DNA of 64,000 nt from Alphaproteobacteria bacterium (GCA_017308235.1 JAFKFL010000012.1:1-64000); one strand, 5' to 3'; shown: positions 31,138 to 40,791, counted from the first letter of the stretch. The notes: generated from the sequence alone by a model not told the origin. Made by a program: numbers and translations.

Positions 31138-34100
31138 TCAGACGTGCGCGGGACTCACCTTGCCGTGCTGGATCAGCTTGCGGCCCGAGAGCTTGCGCAG
31201 ACCGACATAGAATACCGGAGTTAGGAAGAGGCCGAACAGGGTCACGCCGATCATGCCGGCGAACACCGTGATGCCGGTCGCCGAACGCACCTCGGCGCCG
31301 GCGCCGTGCGAGAGCACGAGCGGGACGGTGCCGGCGATGAAGGCGACCGAGGTCATCACGATCGGGCGCAACCGCAGCCGGCAGGCTTCGAGCGCCGCCT
31401 CGACGATGCCCCTGCCCTGGAATTCGAGCTCGCGCGCGAACTCCACGATCAGGATCGCGTTCTTGCAGGCAAGCCCCATCAGCACGACCAGGCCGACCTG
31501 CACGAAGGTGTTGTTGTCGCCGCCGGTGAGCTTCACGCCCGCCAATGCCGAGAGCATGCACATCGGCACGATCAGGATCACCGCAAGCGGCAGCACCCAG
31601 CTCTCGTAGAGGGCGGCGAGCACGAGGAAGGCGAGCAGGATCGCGACCGGGAACACGATCAGCGAGGCATTGCCCTGCGTCGCTTCCTGGAAGCTGAGGT
31701 CGGTCCATTCGAAGCTCATGCCGTTGGGCAGGACCTTCCGCATGATCTCAGTGACCTTGTCCATCGCCTGCGCGGACGACAGCACGGCCGGATTGGCCTC
31801 GCCGATGAAGTCGGCCGCCGGATAACCGTTGTAGCGCAGCACCGGGTCGGGCCCGTAGGTCTGGCCGATCCGCACCACCGAACCAATCGGCACCATCTCG
31901 CCGCGATCGTTGCGCGTCTTCAGATTGCTGATGTCCTCCACGCGCTTGCGAAAGTCGCCGTCGGCCTGCGCATAGACACGCCAGGTGCGGCCGAACAGAT
32001 TGAAGTCGTTGACGTAGGACGAGCCGAGATAGACCTGCAGGGTGTCGAACAGGTCGGTGAGCGGCACGCCCTGGGTCTTGGCCTTGACGCGGTCGACCTC
32101 AAGGTCGAGCTGAGGCACGTTGGATTGGTAGCCCGAGAACGGGAAGCCCATGCCCGGCGTCTGCATCGCAGCCCCCTGGAATGCGCCGACCGCGCCCTGC
32201 AAGGCGCCGAAGCCGAGACCGGCGCGATCCTCGATGAACAGCGAATAGCCCGCGCCGTTGCCGATGCCGATCAGCGGCGGCGGCATCAGCACGAAGGCCA
32301 TGCCTTCCTTGATCTCCGAAAGCTTCGCCTGGACGTCGGCGGCGATTTCCTTGGCGCTGCGCGAGCGCTCGTCGAACGGCTTCAGGATCGTGAAGGAGAC
32401 GGCGTAGTTGGGCGTATTGGTGAACTGAGTCGGATTGAGTCCCGCGAAGGCGATCGTGTGCGAGATGCCATCCGTATTCAACAGGATATCATTCACCCTT
32501 TTCAGCATCGCCTCGGTACGCCCGATCGAGGAGCCTTCCGGCATCTTAACGCCGGCGATCAGGTAGAGCTTGTCCTGGATCGGGATGAAGCCGCGCGGCA
32601 CCGAATAGAACATCAGGCCGGTGCCGGCGAGCAGCACGGCATAGACGGCAAACACCACGGCGCGGCGCCCCAGCGTGCGCTGGACCGAGCTCTGGTATTT
32701 GTCCGAACTGGCCTTGAAGAAGCGATTGAACGGGACGAACAGCCAATTGAACGAGCGTTCGAGCCCGCGCGACAGGATATCCTTCGGCGCGCTGTGCGAG
32801 CGCAACAGCTTGGCCGCGATCGCGGGCGAGAGCGTCAGCGAGTTGATCGCCGAGATCACGGTCGAGATCGCGATCGTGACCGCGAACTGCTTGTAGAACT
32901 GGCCGGTCACGCCGGTCAGGAAGGCCATCGGCACGAACACCGCGCACAGCACCAGCGCGATCGCCACGATCGGCCCGGACACTTCGCGCATGGCCTGGTG
33001 CGCCGCATCGAGCGGCGTGCGCCCCTCCTCGATGTTGCGTTCGACATTCTCGACCACGACGATCGCGTCGTCGACGACGATGCCGATCGCCAGCACCAGG
33101 CCGAACAACGAGAGCGTGTTGATCGAGAAGCCAAGCAGGTAGAGCACGGCGAAGGTGCCGACGACCGATACAGGCACCGCGATCAACGGGATGATCGAAG
33201 CCCGCCAGGTTTGCAGGAACAGGATCACGACCAGCACCACGAGCGCGATCGCCTCGCCCAGCGTGTGCACGACCGCGCTGATCGAATCGCGCACGAAGAT
33301 CGTGGTGTCATAGTCCGAGCGCCAGGCCAGGCCGGGCGGAAAGCGCGTGGCCAGCTCATCCATCTTCGCCATGACCGCGTCGCGCGTCGTCAGAGCGTTG
33401 GCGCCGGGGGCCTGGAATACGGGGATGGCCACGGCCGGATATTTGTCGAGCAGGCTGCGCAGCGTGTAGTCGCTGGCGCCAAGCTCGACGCGTGCGACAT
33501 CGGCCAGGCGCACGACCTCGCCGTCCGCGCCGGTCTTGAGCACGATATTGCCGAATTCCTCGGCCGAACGCAGGCGGCCCTGGGCGTTGATCGCGATCAG
33601 GAAATCACTGCCACCCTTGATCGGCTCGGCGCCGAGCTGGCCGGCCGAGACTTGGATGTTCTGTTCCCGCACCGCGCGCACGACGTCGGAGGCGCTGAGG
33701 CCGCGCGAGGCGATCTTGTCCGGATCGAGCCAGAGGCGCATCGCATAGTCGCCGCTGCCGTAGAGCTGCACGTCGCCGACGCCGGGCAGGCGCGCCAGCT
33801 CGTCCTTGATCTTGATGTTGGCGTAGTTGCGCAGATAGAGCGGATCGTACTTGCCGTCCGGCGAGATCAGCTGGACGACCACGAGGAAGTTCGGTGACTG
33901 CTTCTTCGTGGTCACGCCGAGGCTGACGACCTCCGACGGCAGGCGCGACAGGGCCTGGGAGACGCGGTTCTGGACATCGACCTGGGCCGTGTTGGGATCG
34001 GTGCCGGGCCGGAAGGTGACCGTCATCTGCAGCACGCCGTCGGAGCCCGCGACCGACTTCATGTACATCATGTTCTCGGCGCCGTTGATCTGCTCTTCGA

Positions 34101-34299
34101 GGGGCGTCGCTACGGTCTCGGCGATGACCTTGGGGTTGGCGCCCGGGTAGGTCGCGCGCACGATCACCGACGGCGGGATGACATCGGGATATTCGCTGAT
34201 CGGCAGCAATGGGATCGCGATCATGCCGGCGACGAAGATCACGATCGACAGCACCATCGCGAAGATCGGCCGGTCGATGAAGAATTTCGAGAAGTCCAT
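31138..34299 (-). CDS. RND multidrug efflux permease (HAE1 family)
   Basis: A 1053-residue inner membrane transporter of typical AcrB/MexB length. It begins MDFSKFFIDRPIFAMVLSIV, contains two porter loops and twelve membrane segments, and the proton-relay Asp pair in IGIVVDDAIVVVENVER in TM4. It exchanges protons for drugs or other hydrophobic compounds, working with the adaptor encoded next door and an outer-membrane channel not found in this window. It follows the adaptor gene on the same strand after 42 bases, so the pair forms an operon. Confidence 0.93.
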   Translation of the reverse strand: MDFSKFFIDRPIFAMVLSIVIFVAGMIAIPLLPISEYPDVIPPSVIVRATYPGANPKVIAETVATPLEEQINGAENMMYMKSVAGSDGVLQMTVTFRPGTDPNTAQVDVQNRVSQALSRLPSEVVSLGVTTKKQSPNFLVVVQLISPDGKYDPLYLRNYANIKIKDELARLPGVGDVQLYGSGDYAMRLWLDPDKIASRGLSASDVVRAVREQNIQVSAGQLGAEPIKGGSDFLIAINAQGRLRSAEEFGNIVLKTGADGEVVRLADVARVELGASDYTLRSLLDKYPAVAIPVFQAPGANALTTRDAVMAKMDELATRFPPGLAWRSDYDTTIFVRDSISAVVHTLGEAIALVVLVVILFLQTWRASIIPLIAVPVSVVGTFAVLYLLGFSINTLSLFGLVLAIGIVVDDAIVVVENVERNIEEGRTPLDAAHQAMREVSGPIVAIALVLCAVFVPMAFLTGVTGQFYKQFAVTIAISTVISAINSLTLSPAIAAKLLRSHSAPKDILSRGLERSFNWLFVPFNRFFKASSDKYQSSVQRTLGRRAVVFAVYAVLLAGTGLMFYSVPRGFIPIQDKLYLIAGVKMPEGSSIGRTEAMLKRVNDILLNTDGISHTIAFAGLNPTQFTNTPNYAVSFTILKPFDERSRSAKEIAADVQAKLSEIKEGMAFVLMPPPLIGIGNGAGYSLFIEDRAGLGFGALQGAVGAFQGAAMQTPGMGFPFSGYQSNVPQLDLEVDRVKAKTQGVPLTDLFDTLQVYLGSSYVNDFNLFGRTWRVYAQADGDFRKRVEDISNLKTRNDRGEMVPIGSVVRIGQTYGPDPVLRYNGYPAADFIGEANPAVLSSAQAMDKVTEIMRKVLPNGMSFEWTDLSFQEATQGNASLIVFPVAILLAFLVLAALYESWVLPLAVILIVPMCMLSALAGVKLTGGDNNTFVQVGLVVLMGLACKNAILIVEFARELEFQGRGIVEAALEACRLRLRPIVMTSVAFIAGTVPLVLSHGAGAEVRSATGITVFAGMIGVTLFGLFLTPVFYVGLRKLSGRKLIQHGKVSPAHV

Positions 34300-34341
34300 G
34301 ACGTGCGGCTCTTAGTGGCTCTTAGTTGAGACGTGCGGGTC

Positions 34342-35550
34342 TCAGTTGACCTTGTCCTTGTCTCTGTCCTTGGCCTTGGGATCCGCCGCTGCCGTCTGCC
34401 GCGGCCCGTCCATCGCGACCTCGTTCGGCTTCACCGGCGTGCCGGGCATGAAGATCTTCTGCAGTCCGGCAACGATGATCTTGTCGCTCGCGCCGAGGCC
34501 TGACTTCACCACGCGCAGGCCATCGACGGCGCTGCCGAGCACGATGTCCTTGCGCGTGGCCTTGTTCTCGGGACCGAGCACATAGACATACTTGTGGTCC
34601 TGGTCGGTCATCACCGCCTTTTCGTCGATCAGCACCGCCCGGTACTCGGCGCTGCCTTCGAGCTGCACGCGAGCGAACATGCCGGGCACGAGCACGCGAT
34701 CCGGGTTCGCCACCACGGCGCGCATGCTGATCGTGCCGGTCGCCGAATCGACCTGGTTGTTGATGAAATTCACCGTCCCCGCGTAGGGGTAGTCCTTGCT
34801 GCTTGCCAGGCCCACGCGCACCGGATTGGCGGACGCAGGGCGTTCGCCCCGACGCGCCAGTTCGCCGTAGCGCTGGAACGTCTGCTCGTCCGGCTGGAAA
34901 TAGACGTAGACCGGATCCTGCGACACGACGCTGGTCAGCACGGTCTGGTCGGCCTGGATGAGATTGCCCTGGGTCAGGATCGCGCGGCTGACGCGGCCGG
35001 CGATCGGCGAGTGCACCTCGGTGTAATCGAGATTGAGCTTGGCCGTCTCGAGCGCCGCTTCGGCCGCATGCGTATCCGCGTTGGCCTGCGCCAGCGTCGA
35101 ATTGGTCTTGTCGTACTCGGTGCGCGAGATTGCGCCTGTCTTGATCAGCGACTGTGAGCGCTGGTCCAGCACCTCGGCGAGCCGCGCCGCGGCCCGCGCG
35201 CGCTCGAGCTGCGCGGCGGCGCTGTCGAAGGCGGCCTTGTACGGCCGCTGATCGATGACGAACAGGAGGTCACCTTTCTTGACCTCGTCGCCTTCCTTGA
35301 AAGCGATGCGATCGATATAGCCACTGACTCTCGCGCGCACCTCGACGGCCTCGGGCGCCGCGACCCGTCCGGTGAATTCATCCCACTGGCGCACCGGCTT
35401 CGACACGACCGTCGCAACGTCGACTGCGGGCGGCGGCGGCGCCTGTCCAAGAGCCGGACCACCGGCTGCGAAGACGATGGCCGCCGCAACAGCAGCAGCC
35501 ATGGGACGTCCAAGCTGCGATCGCGCAGACAGGTAATAGCGATACGGCAT
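34342..35550 (-). CDS. RND efflux periplasmic adaptor subunit
   Basis: A 402-residue membrane fusion protein. The N-terminus is a signal peptide (AAAVAAAIVFAAGGPALGQA). The lipoyl half-motifs VRARVSGYIDRIAFKEGDEV and VHSPIAGRVSRAIL flank an alpha-helical hairpin rich in Ala and Glu; beta-barrel and C-terminal domains follow. The start at 35550 is preceded by GAGG with six bases between; a Met two codons upstream would leave no spacing. It couples the pump encoded downstream to the outer membrane. Its control region contains the inverted repeat at 35586-35607. Confidence 0.9.
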   Translation of the reverse strand: MPYRYYLSARSQLGRPMAAAVAAAIVFAAGGPALGQAPPPPAVDVATVVSKPVRQWDEFTGRVAAPEAVEVRARVSGYIDRIAFKEGDEVKKGDLLFVIDQRPYKAAFDSAAAQLERARAAARLAEVLDQRSQSLIKTGAISRTEYDKTNSTLAQANADTHAAEAALETAKLNLDYTEVHSPIAGRVSRAILTQGNLIQADQTVLTSVVSQDPVYVYFQPDEQTFQRYGELARRGERPASANPVRVGLASSKDYPYAGTVNFINNQVDSATGTISMRAVVANPDRVLVPGMFARVQLEGSAEYRAVLIDEKAVMTDQDHKYVYVLGPENKATRKDIVLGSAVDGLRVVKSGLGASDKIIVAGLQKIFMPGTPVKPNEVAMDGPRQTAAADPKAKDRDKDKVN

Positions 35551-35585
35551 AGCCATCCTCGTCAAATTGCGGATTTCCCCAAAAG

Positions 35586-35607
35586 TTGAAGTTGAGATAA
35601 ACTTCAA
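35586..35607. promoter_or_regulatory. Inverted repeat in the divergent RND/MerR control region
   Basis: TTGAAGTT (35586-35593) and AACTTCAA (35600-35607) are perfect eight-base arms with a six-base spacer, 36 bases upstream of the adaptor start. The symmetry and position fit binding by the divergently encoded MerR-family protein. On the minus strand the first arm begins TTGAAG, a passable -35 box. Confidence 0.55.
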
Positions 35608-35745
35608 TTTGGCGATTTCAACTTCCGAGGAGCAACAAATTTGTCGGGAATGGCTCATGCAGTCCGGGTGGCGCCAGATGCTTGCGCGATAACTGCAGTC
35701 AGCTCACCATAGAAGGCGAGCGCCACGGCAAACGAAGCTTCGCAG

Positions 35746-36144
35746 ATGCCTCTTCATCCTGATCTTATCATCAGCATCCAGGAGATGTCTCGACGCAGCG
35801 ACGTACCCGCGTCCAAGTTGCGGTTTTATGAAAAATTGGGGCTGCTTCCCTCCAAGCGAAGCAACAGCGCGCATCGCCGCTACTCCGAGTCGACCTTGCA
35901 AAGGATCAACTACATCACGCACGCCCAACGCGCCGGTTTCAGTCTCGAGGAGATCGCCAAGCAACTCGCCCGGCTCCCGACCGATCGCGCACCGACGCAA
36001 AAAGACTGGGCACCTCTAGCAAAGCTGTGGGGACCGCGCATCGACCAGCGCATTGCCGAGCTCAAGCAGCTGAAGATTGACATAGAGCAATGCACGCGTG
36101 GCGACGACGTCGAGAAAAGCAAAAAGAGTGCCCGCAAGCGATGA
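35746..36144 (+). CDS. MerR family regulator (SoxR-like, without Fe-S cysteines)
   Basis: A 132-residue protein. ISIQEMSRRSDVPASKLRFY is the winged-helix start typical of MerR/SoxR, followed by EKLGLLPSKRSNSAHRRYSE and a dimerisation helix (WGPRIDQRIAELKQLKIDIE). The SoxR cluster motif CxxCxC is absent; only one Cys (EQCTRG) remains, so it cannot hold a [2Fe-2S] centre. It is divergent from the RND operon and likely its activator, binding 35586-35607. Confidence 0.82.
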   Translation: MPLHPDLIISIQEMSRRSDVPASKLRFYEKLGLLPSKRSNSAHRRYSESTLQRINYITHAQRAGFSLEEIAKQLARLPTDRAPTQKDWAPLAKLWGPRIDQRIAELKQLKIDIEQCTRGDDVEKSKKSARKR

Positions 36145-36255
36145 AGGGTTTCCTGGGTTCCATGACGAAAGCGAGAATGGATCGGCGCCCTGTCAGATAT
36201 TGGCAGGAGTGAGAAAGAGCTTTTTAAGAATCCTGAAGAGTAGTCTGGGGGACCG

Positions 36256-37158
36256 ATGGTCGAACCAAGCTTCGCCGAGGCCAATGCCTTCGTGACGGTC
36301 CTCGAGCAGAAGAGCTTCAGCAAGGCAGCCACGCGGCTCAATCTATCGCCGCCACGCGTGAGCGAGATGGTGCGTTTGCTGGAAGAGCGACTCGGCGTGC
36401 GGCTGGTCGAGCGCACGACGCGTTCGGTGGCGCCGACCGCCGCCGGCGAACGGCTGCTGGCGCGGCTGCGGCCGGTGCTCGACGACTACCGCGCCGCGCT
36501 CGACCTCGTGAACGATTTCCGCGAGAAACCCGCCGGCATGGTTCGGCTCACGGTGGCGCCGCCCGTCGCCTACATGGGCTTGATCCCCACCATCAGTCGC
36601 TTTCTTCTCGAATACCCCGAGATCACCGTGGAGATCTCCTCCGACACCACCCTCACCGATATCGTGGCCGGTCGCTTCGATGCCGGTATCCGCACCGCCG
36701 AACGGCTGGAGCGCGACATGGTCGCTGTGCGCATCGGCGACGAGGCTCCGATCGTGGTCGTGGCAGCGCCCTCCTACATCGCGCGCCGTGGCAAGCCGCA
36801 GACGCCACACGACCTCGCGCGGCATGACTGCATCCGCATTCGATTTGCCAGCGGCGCTCTCATATCGTGGCGCCTGCGGGTGGGCCGGCGCGTCGTCGAG
36901 GTGCCGATCGACGGGCGCCTCATCGTCAACGACGACCGGTTGGCCTTGCAGGCGCTGCTCGAAGGCATGGGGCTGATGCAGATGCCCCGCAACTGGATCG
37001 AGCAGGACCTGACGGCCAAGCGGCTGGTCACCGTGCTCGACGATTTCCAGCCGCCGCCGATTTCAGGCTTCTTTCTCTATTATCCCAGCCGCCGGCAGAT
37101 CCGGCCGGCGCTGAAAGTGCTGATCGACTTCCTGCGCAAGCGCGACAAGGGCCTCTAG
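36256..37158 (+). CDS. LysR family transcriptional regulator
   Basis: A 300-residue protein. The N-terminal winged helix (FVTVLEQKSFSKAATRLNLS then VSEMVRLLEERLGVRLVERT) and the periplasmic-binding-like effector domain (MVRLTVAPPVAYMGLIPTIS onward) are of full length. It most resembles regulators in which one ligand-binding domain senses a small aromatic or oxidant. It ends one base before the convergent azoreductase gene, whose expression it may control. Confidence 0.9.
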   Translation: MVEPSFAEANAFVTVLEQKSFSKAATRLNLSPPRVSEMVRLLEERLGVRLVERTTRSVAPTAAGERLLARLRPVLDDYRAALDLVNDFREKPAGMVRLTVAPPVAYMGLIPTISRFLLEYPEITVEISSDTTLTDIVAGRFDAGIRTAERLERDMVAVRIGDEAPIVVVAAPSYIARRGKPQTPHDLARHDCIRIRFASGALISWRLRVGRRVVEVPIDGRLIVNDDRLALQALLEGMGLMQMPRNWIEQDLTAKRLVTVLDDFQPPPISGFFLYYPSRRQIRPALKVLIDFLRKRDKGL

Positions 37159-37159
37159 G

Positions 37160-37783
37160 TTAGGCAGCTACCGCGACCACGCCATCCGTCAGACGCTCGA
37201 TCTCGGCCAGCGCCTTGGCCCGATTGGCCGTGGCCGTATCCTGTCCCATCGCCAGCTGTTCGAGATGGATGAAGGTCACGTCGTCCAGGCCCAGGAAGCC
37301 CAGCACCGCGCGCAGATAGGGCTCCTGGAAGTCGAAAGCGGCAGCAGGCGAACCGGCCTTGTAAGCACCACCGCGCGCCACCAGCACGAACACCTTCTTG
37401 CCCTTGAGCAGGCCCTCGGGACCTTTCTCGCTGTAGCGGAAGGTGCGGCCGGCACGCGCCACATGATCGATCCATGCCTTCAAGGTCGACGGGATCGAGA
37501 AATTGTACATGGGAACGGCAAGCACGATCGTATCGGCCGCCTCGAGCTCTGCAATCAGCTCATCGGACAAGGCCACCGCAGCCTCCTGCGGGCCGGTACG
37601 TTCGCCAGCGGCCGTGCGCATGGCGACGAAAGTCTCGCCGTCGAGATGAGGCATGGTCTGCGGCGACAGCGCGCGCTCGACCACCGAGCGGTGCGGATAG
37701 CGCTCCAGGAAGTCGCGGGCGAGACCCAGTGACTGGGACTTCTCGCCAAAAACACTCGAATGAATCAGCAGGACGTTGCTCAT
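37160..37783 (-). CDS. azoR: FMN-dependent NADH-azoreductase
   Basis: A 207-residue flavodoxin-like protein: MSNVLLIHSSVFGEKSQSLG binds FMN phosphate, and LAVPMYNFSIPSTLKAWIDH and VLVARGGAYKAG are the AzoR signatures. It reduces azo dyes and quinones using NADH in the cytosol. The ATG at 37783 starts directly at the flavin-binding strand. Its neighbour, convergent, is the LysR gene at 36256. Confidence 0.9.
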   Translation of the reverse strand: MSNVLLIHSSVFGEKSQSLGLARDFLERYPHRSVVERALSPQTMPHLDGETFVAMRTAAGERTGPQEAAVALSDELIAELEAADTIVLAVPMYNFSIPSTLKAWIDHVARAGRTFRYSEKGPEGLLKGKKVFVLVARGGAYKAGSPAAAFDFQEPYLRAVLGFLGLDDVTFIHLEQLAMGQDTATANRAKALAEIERLTDGVVAVAA

Positions 37784-37908
37784 GATGGCTCCATTGCGTG
37801 ACGGAGCCGAACATGGTCCCGAGCCAGGCGGCACATAAGACGGAATAGTCGGAAAGGGCTCTGCGGGAATTCCGAAGAATATGTCGGCCGAGCCTCAGCG
37901 CTACTTGC

Positions 37909-38922
37909 TCATATCACCTGGAAGCCGTGGGCGAAGGGGTCGCGATCGTCCACGAAGATCGTGTTGATCCCATGCTGGCGCGCCCAGCCCGAGATCGAGG
38001 GCACGATGGCGTCGTGGTTGCCGACCTTTGCCGATGCCTCGACCCGGCCGTCAAACAGCGAGCCGATGATGCTCTCGTGCACGAAGTCGTCGCCGACCTT
38101 GAGGCGGCCCGTGGCGGCAAGCTGGGCCATGCGTGCCGAGGTGCCGGTGCCGCAGGGGGAGCGGTCGATCGCCTTGTCGCCATAGAACACGGCGTTGCGC
38201 GCGTGGGCGCGCCTGTCGCGCGGCGCGCCGGTCCACATCACGTGGCTCACACCGCGAATCGTCGCGTCCTCGGGATGCACCGGCTGGATCTTCTCGTTCA
38301 GAAGCCGGCGCACGATGGGCGAGAGCCTGAGCACATCGCCGGCCGCGATCGCCTCCAGGCCGGCGAAGTTCTTCTGTGGCTCAAGGATCGCATAGAAGTT
38401 GCCGCCATAGGCGATATCGAAGGCAAGCTCGCCCAGACCCGGTACCTCGATCGCGACATCGCTCGCGGCGAGATAGGAAGCAACGTTGGTGAGGCGCACG
38501 CTGTCGACGAAGCGACCGTTCTGCTGATAACGCGCCACGACGCGCCCGGCCGGCGCATCGATGTTCACGACGCCTGATGTCGCCGAAGCCAAAAGCCCGT
38601 TCTCGATCGCCATGGTGACGGTGCCGATGGTGCCGTGCCCGCACATCGGCAGGCAGCCCGACACCTCGATGAACAGGATGCCGATGTCGCAATCGGCGCG
38701 CGTCGGCGGATAGAGCATCGATCCCGACATCACGTCGTGCCCGCGCGGCTCGAACATCAGCGCCTTGCGGATCCAGTCATGGCGGGCAAGGAAGTCGAGC
38801 CGCCGCTCGCTCATGGTGTCGCCCTTCAAGAGCGGCGCACCGCCCGATACCAGCCGCACCGGGTTGCCGCAGGTATGACCGTCGAGACAGGAGAAGGTGT
38901 GGAGGGCCATGGTCCAATTCAT
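37909..38922 (-). CDS. Proline racemase family protein, probable 4-hydroxyproline 2-epimerase
   Basis: A 337-residue protein. Both catalytic cysteines are present: C94 in MCGHGT and C257 in SPCGTGTS. The Cys/Cys pair speaks for an epimerase rather than the trans-3-hydroxyproline dehydratase, which has Thr in the second position. It would convert trans-4-hydroxy-L-proline to cis-4-hydroxy-D-proline. The start is ATG at 38922 or 38910. It follows the DapA-family gene on the same strand with a palindromic repeat between, consistent with a hydroxyproline-degradation operon. Confidence 0.8.
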   Translation of the reverse strand: MNWTMALHTFSCLDGHTCGNPVRLVSGGAPLLKGDTMSERRLDFLARHDWIRKALMFEPRGHDVMSGSMLYPPTRADCDIGILFIEVSGCLPMCGHGTIGTVTMAIENGLLASATSGVVNIDAPAGRVVARYQQNGRFVDSVRLTNVASYLAASDVAIEVPGLGELAFDIAYGGNFYAILEPQKNFAGLEAIAAGDVLRLSPIVRRLLNEKIQPVHPEDATIRGVSHVMWTGAPRDRRAHARNAVFYGDKAIDRSPCGTGTSARMAQLAATGRLKVGDDFVHESIIGSLFDGRVEASAKVGNHDAIVPSISGWARQHGINTIFVDDRDPFAHGFQVI

Positions 38923-38930
38923 ATCATGTC

Positions 38931-38994
38931 TTCTGGACCGCGAGCCTCTGGCTCGCCTCATGATATGAGCGAGCAAGATGCTCGCGGTCCGGAA
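38931..38994. repeat. Intergenic palindromic repeat, family D copy 1 (GGACCGCGAGC)
   Basis: TTCTGGACCGCGAGC and GCTCGCGGTCCGGAA are near-perfect arms at the ends; inside, GCGAGCCTCTGGCTCGC forms a secondary hairpin. A relative with the same arms occurs at 52109-52206. Confidence 0.75.
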
Positions 38995-39002
38995 GAATCA
39001 CC

Positions 39003-39917
39003 TCACTCCGCGGCGAGCTTCAGCGTCGGGCGCGTCTTGAGCGCTTCGGCCATCAGGCGCTCGACATGAGCGCGCTCGGCGCCGGCAAGCGGCAGGCGCG
39101 GCGGCCGCGTGCGCTCGCTGCCACGGCCCATGATCTGCTCGCAGAGCTTTATGCATTGTACAAGGTCGGCCCGCGCATCGAGATGCAGGAGCGGCATGAA
39201 CCAGTCGTAAAGCTCGCGGGCCTCGGCGAAGCGACCCGACATCGCAAGTTCGAACAGGCGGTTGCCCTCGTGCGGGAAGGCGTTGGAGAGGCCCGACACC
39301 CAGCCGACGCAGCCCAGCATCACCGATTCCACGACCACGTCGTCGAGGCCGCAGAACAGCACCAGCCGGTCGCCCAGCAGGCGGCGGATGTCGGCAAAGC
39401 GCGCCGTGGCACCCGACGACTCCTTGATGCAGACCACGGTCTCGCACGCGGCAATCTCGGCCAGCATCTCGGGCGTGACGTCGGTCTTATAGATCGGCGG
39501 GTTGTTGTAGATCATGACCGGCAGGTCGGAGGCACGGGCGACGGTGCGGAAATGCGCCACCGACTCAGCCGGCTTGGCGCTGTAGACCATGGCCGGCATC
39601 ACCATCAGCCCATCGACGCCGATCCTGCGGCAATCGCGCGCAAGATCGCAGGCCATCGCGGTCGTGTATTCGGCCACGCCCGCGATCACCGGCACGCGCT
39701 TGCCCGTGGCGTCGACGGCGGCGGCGAGGACGCTGCGTTTCTCTTCGGCAGTGAGGGACGTGCCCTCGCCCACCGTGCCGCAGATCACGAGGCCCGCGAC
39801 GCCGTCGCGCACGAGGCCGTCGATCACCTTCTGCGTCGCCGCAAGATCGAGCGAGAAATCCTCTCGGAACTGTGTCGTCACGGCCGGGAACACGCCCTGC
39901 CAGCCAATGCGCGCCAT
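39003..39917 (-). CDS. DapA (dihydrodipicolinate synthase) family lyase
   Basis: A 304-residue TIM barrel. GTVGEG (47-52) binds the 2-oxo acid carboxylate, Y137 (MIYNNPP) and K165 (CIKESSG) are the catalytic Tyr and Schiff-base Lys. AGGAGGTG lies five bases before the ATG at 39917. Beside the hydroxyproline epimerase-like gene, the likely reaction is deamination of 1-pyrroline-4-hydroxy-2-carboxylate to 2-oxoglutarate semialdehyde, since that enzyme is a DapA relative. Other aldolases of the family cannot be excluded. Confidence 0.85.
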   Translation of the reverse strand: MARIGWQGVFPAVTTQFREDFSLDLAATQKVIDGLVRDGVAGLVICGTVGEGTSLTAEEKRSVLAAAVDATGKRVPVIAGVAEYTTAMACDLARDCRRIGVDGLMVMPAMVYSAKPAESVAHFRTVARASDLPVMIYNNPPIYKTDVTPEMLAEIAACETVVCIKESSGATARFADIRRLLGDRLVLFCGLDDVVVESVMLGCVGWVSGLSNAFPHEGNRLFELAMSGRFAEARELYDWFMPLLHLDARADLVQCIKLCEQIMGRGSERTRPPRLPLAGAERAHVERLMAEALKTRPTLKLAAE

Positions 39918-39984
39918 GCTGCACCTCCTGCCGGAAACCGCGACTGTAGCGCCAAAGCGCCGGCGGGCGTAGGCTGTATCGATC

Positions 39985-40734
39985 ATGTTCATCGATGCCG
40001 AAGTCCGCAGCTACGACGCCGGGATCGTGCGGCACGAGCATCCGTTCGCGCAGATCATCGTGCCCATCGACGGCGTCATGGAGATCGAGATCGGCGGTCG
40101 CGGCGATCGGCTGACGACGGGCGTGTTCGCCGCCCTCGACGTCGCCACGATCCACGATTTCCAGGCGCCGCGGAACAGGCACTTCCTGATCATCGACCTC
40201 GACGAGGAGGTACTGACCGGCAACAACGCCCTCGCACTCGGCCTGCCCTTCCGCCGCAGGGTGCACCCGCTGGATCCACGCGCGCTGCGCTTCCTGCGCT
40301 ACTACGCGCGCGAGCTGCAGGACGGCGCGCTGCCCGATCCAGTGCGACAGCAACTGGCGCTGGCGGGCCTCACGCTGCTGGCCGGAGGCGAGCCGTCCGC
40401 GACGCCACGCCGACACGCCAGTCGCATGGCCGACGCCGCGCACTGGATCGAGGACCATGCCACCGCCGGCCAGCCGATGGCCGAGGTGGCGACGCGCTTT
40501 GCGCTGAGCCGCAGCCATTTCTGCGAATTGTTCCGTCGAGAGCTCGGCCGGTCGCCCAAACAGCACGAGATCGACGCCCGCCTCGCCCGCGCCGTCGAAT
40601 TGCTGCTGGGCTCGGAGAAATCGGTGTCGGAGATCGCCTTCGCGGTGGGCTACGCCAATGTCTCGAGCTTCACCCGCACTTTTGCGCGACGCTACGGCGC
40701 GACACCTGGCCGGTTTCGAAACGGCGAAAAGTAA
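39985..40734 (+). CDS. AraC family transcriptional regulator
   Basis: A 249-residue protein. The N-terminal half is a cupin-like sensor (HEHPFAQIIVPIDGVMEIEI). The C-terminal half has two helix-turn-helix units (MAEVATRFALSRSHFCELFR and VSEIAFAVGYANVSSFTRTF). It is divergent from the DapA-family gene across 67 bases, so it probably regulates the hydroxyproline-type operon in response to its substrate. Confidence 0.88.
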   Translation: MFIDAEVRSYDAGIVRHEHPFAQIIVPIDGVMEIEIGGRGDRLTTGVFAALDVATIHDFQAPRNRHFLIIDLDEEVLTGNNALALGLPFRRRVHPLDPRALRFLRYYARELQDGALPDPVRQQLALAGLTLLAGGEPSATPRRHASRMADAAHWIEDHATAGQPMAEVATRFALSRSHFCELFRRELGRSPKQHEIDARLARAVELLLGSEKSVSEIAFAVGYANVSSFTRTFARRYGATPGRFRNGEK

Positions 40735-40791
40735 AATCCTTCGGCATTCCGGCTGATGCCGCTGTGGCGATCGGTCGCTAAGGTCCGGACC

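Noticed and set aside
31306..33897. A very long open frame (863 codons) on the plus strand
   Set aside because: It is antisense to the RND permease gene, has a composition dominated by Arg, His, Asp and Glu, and shows no fold-like pattern; it is caused by the GC-rich codon pattern of the real gene.
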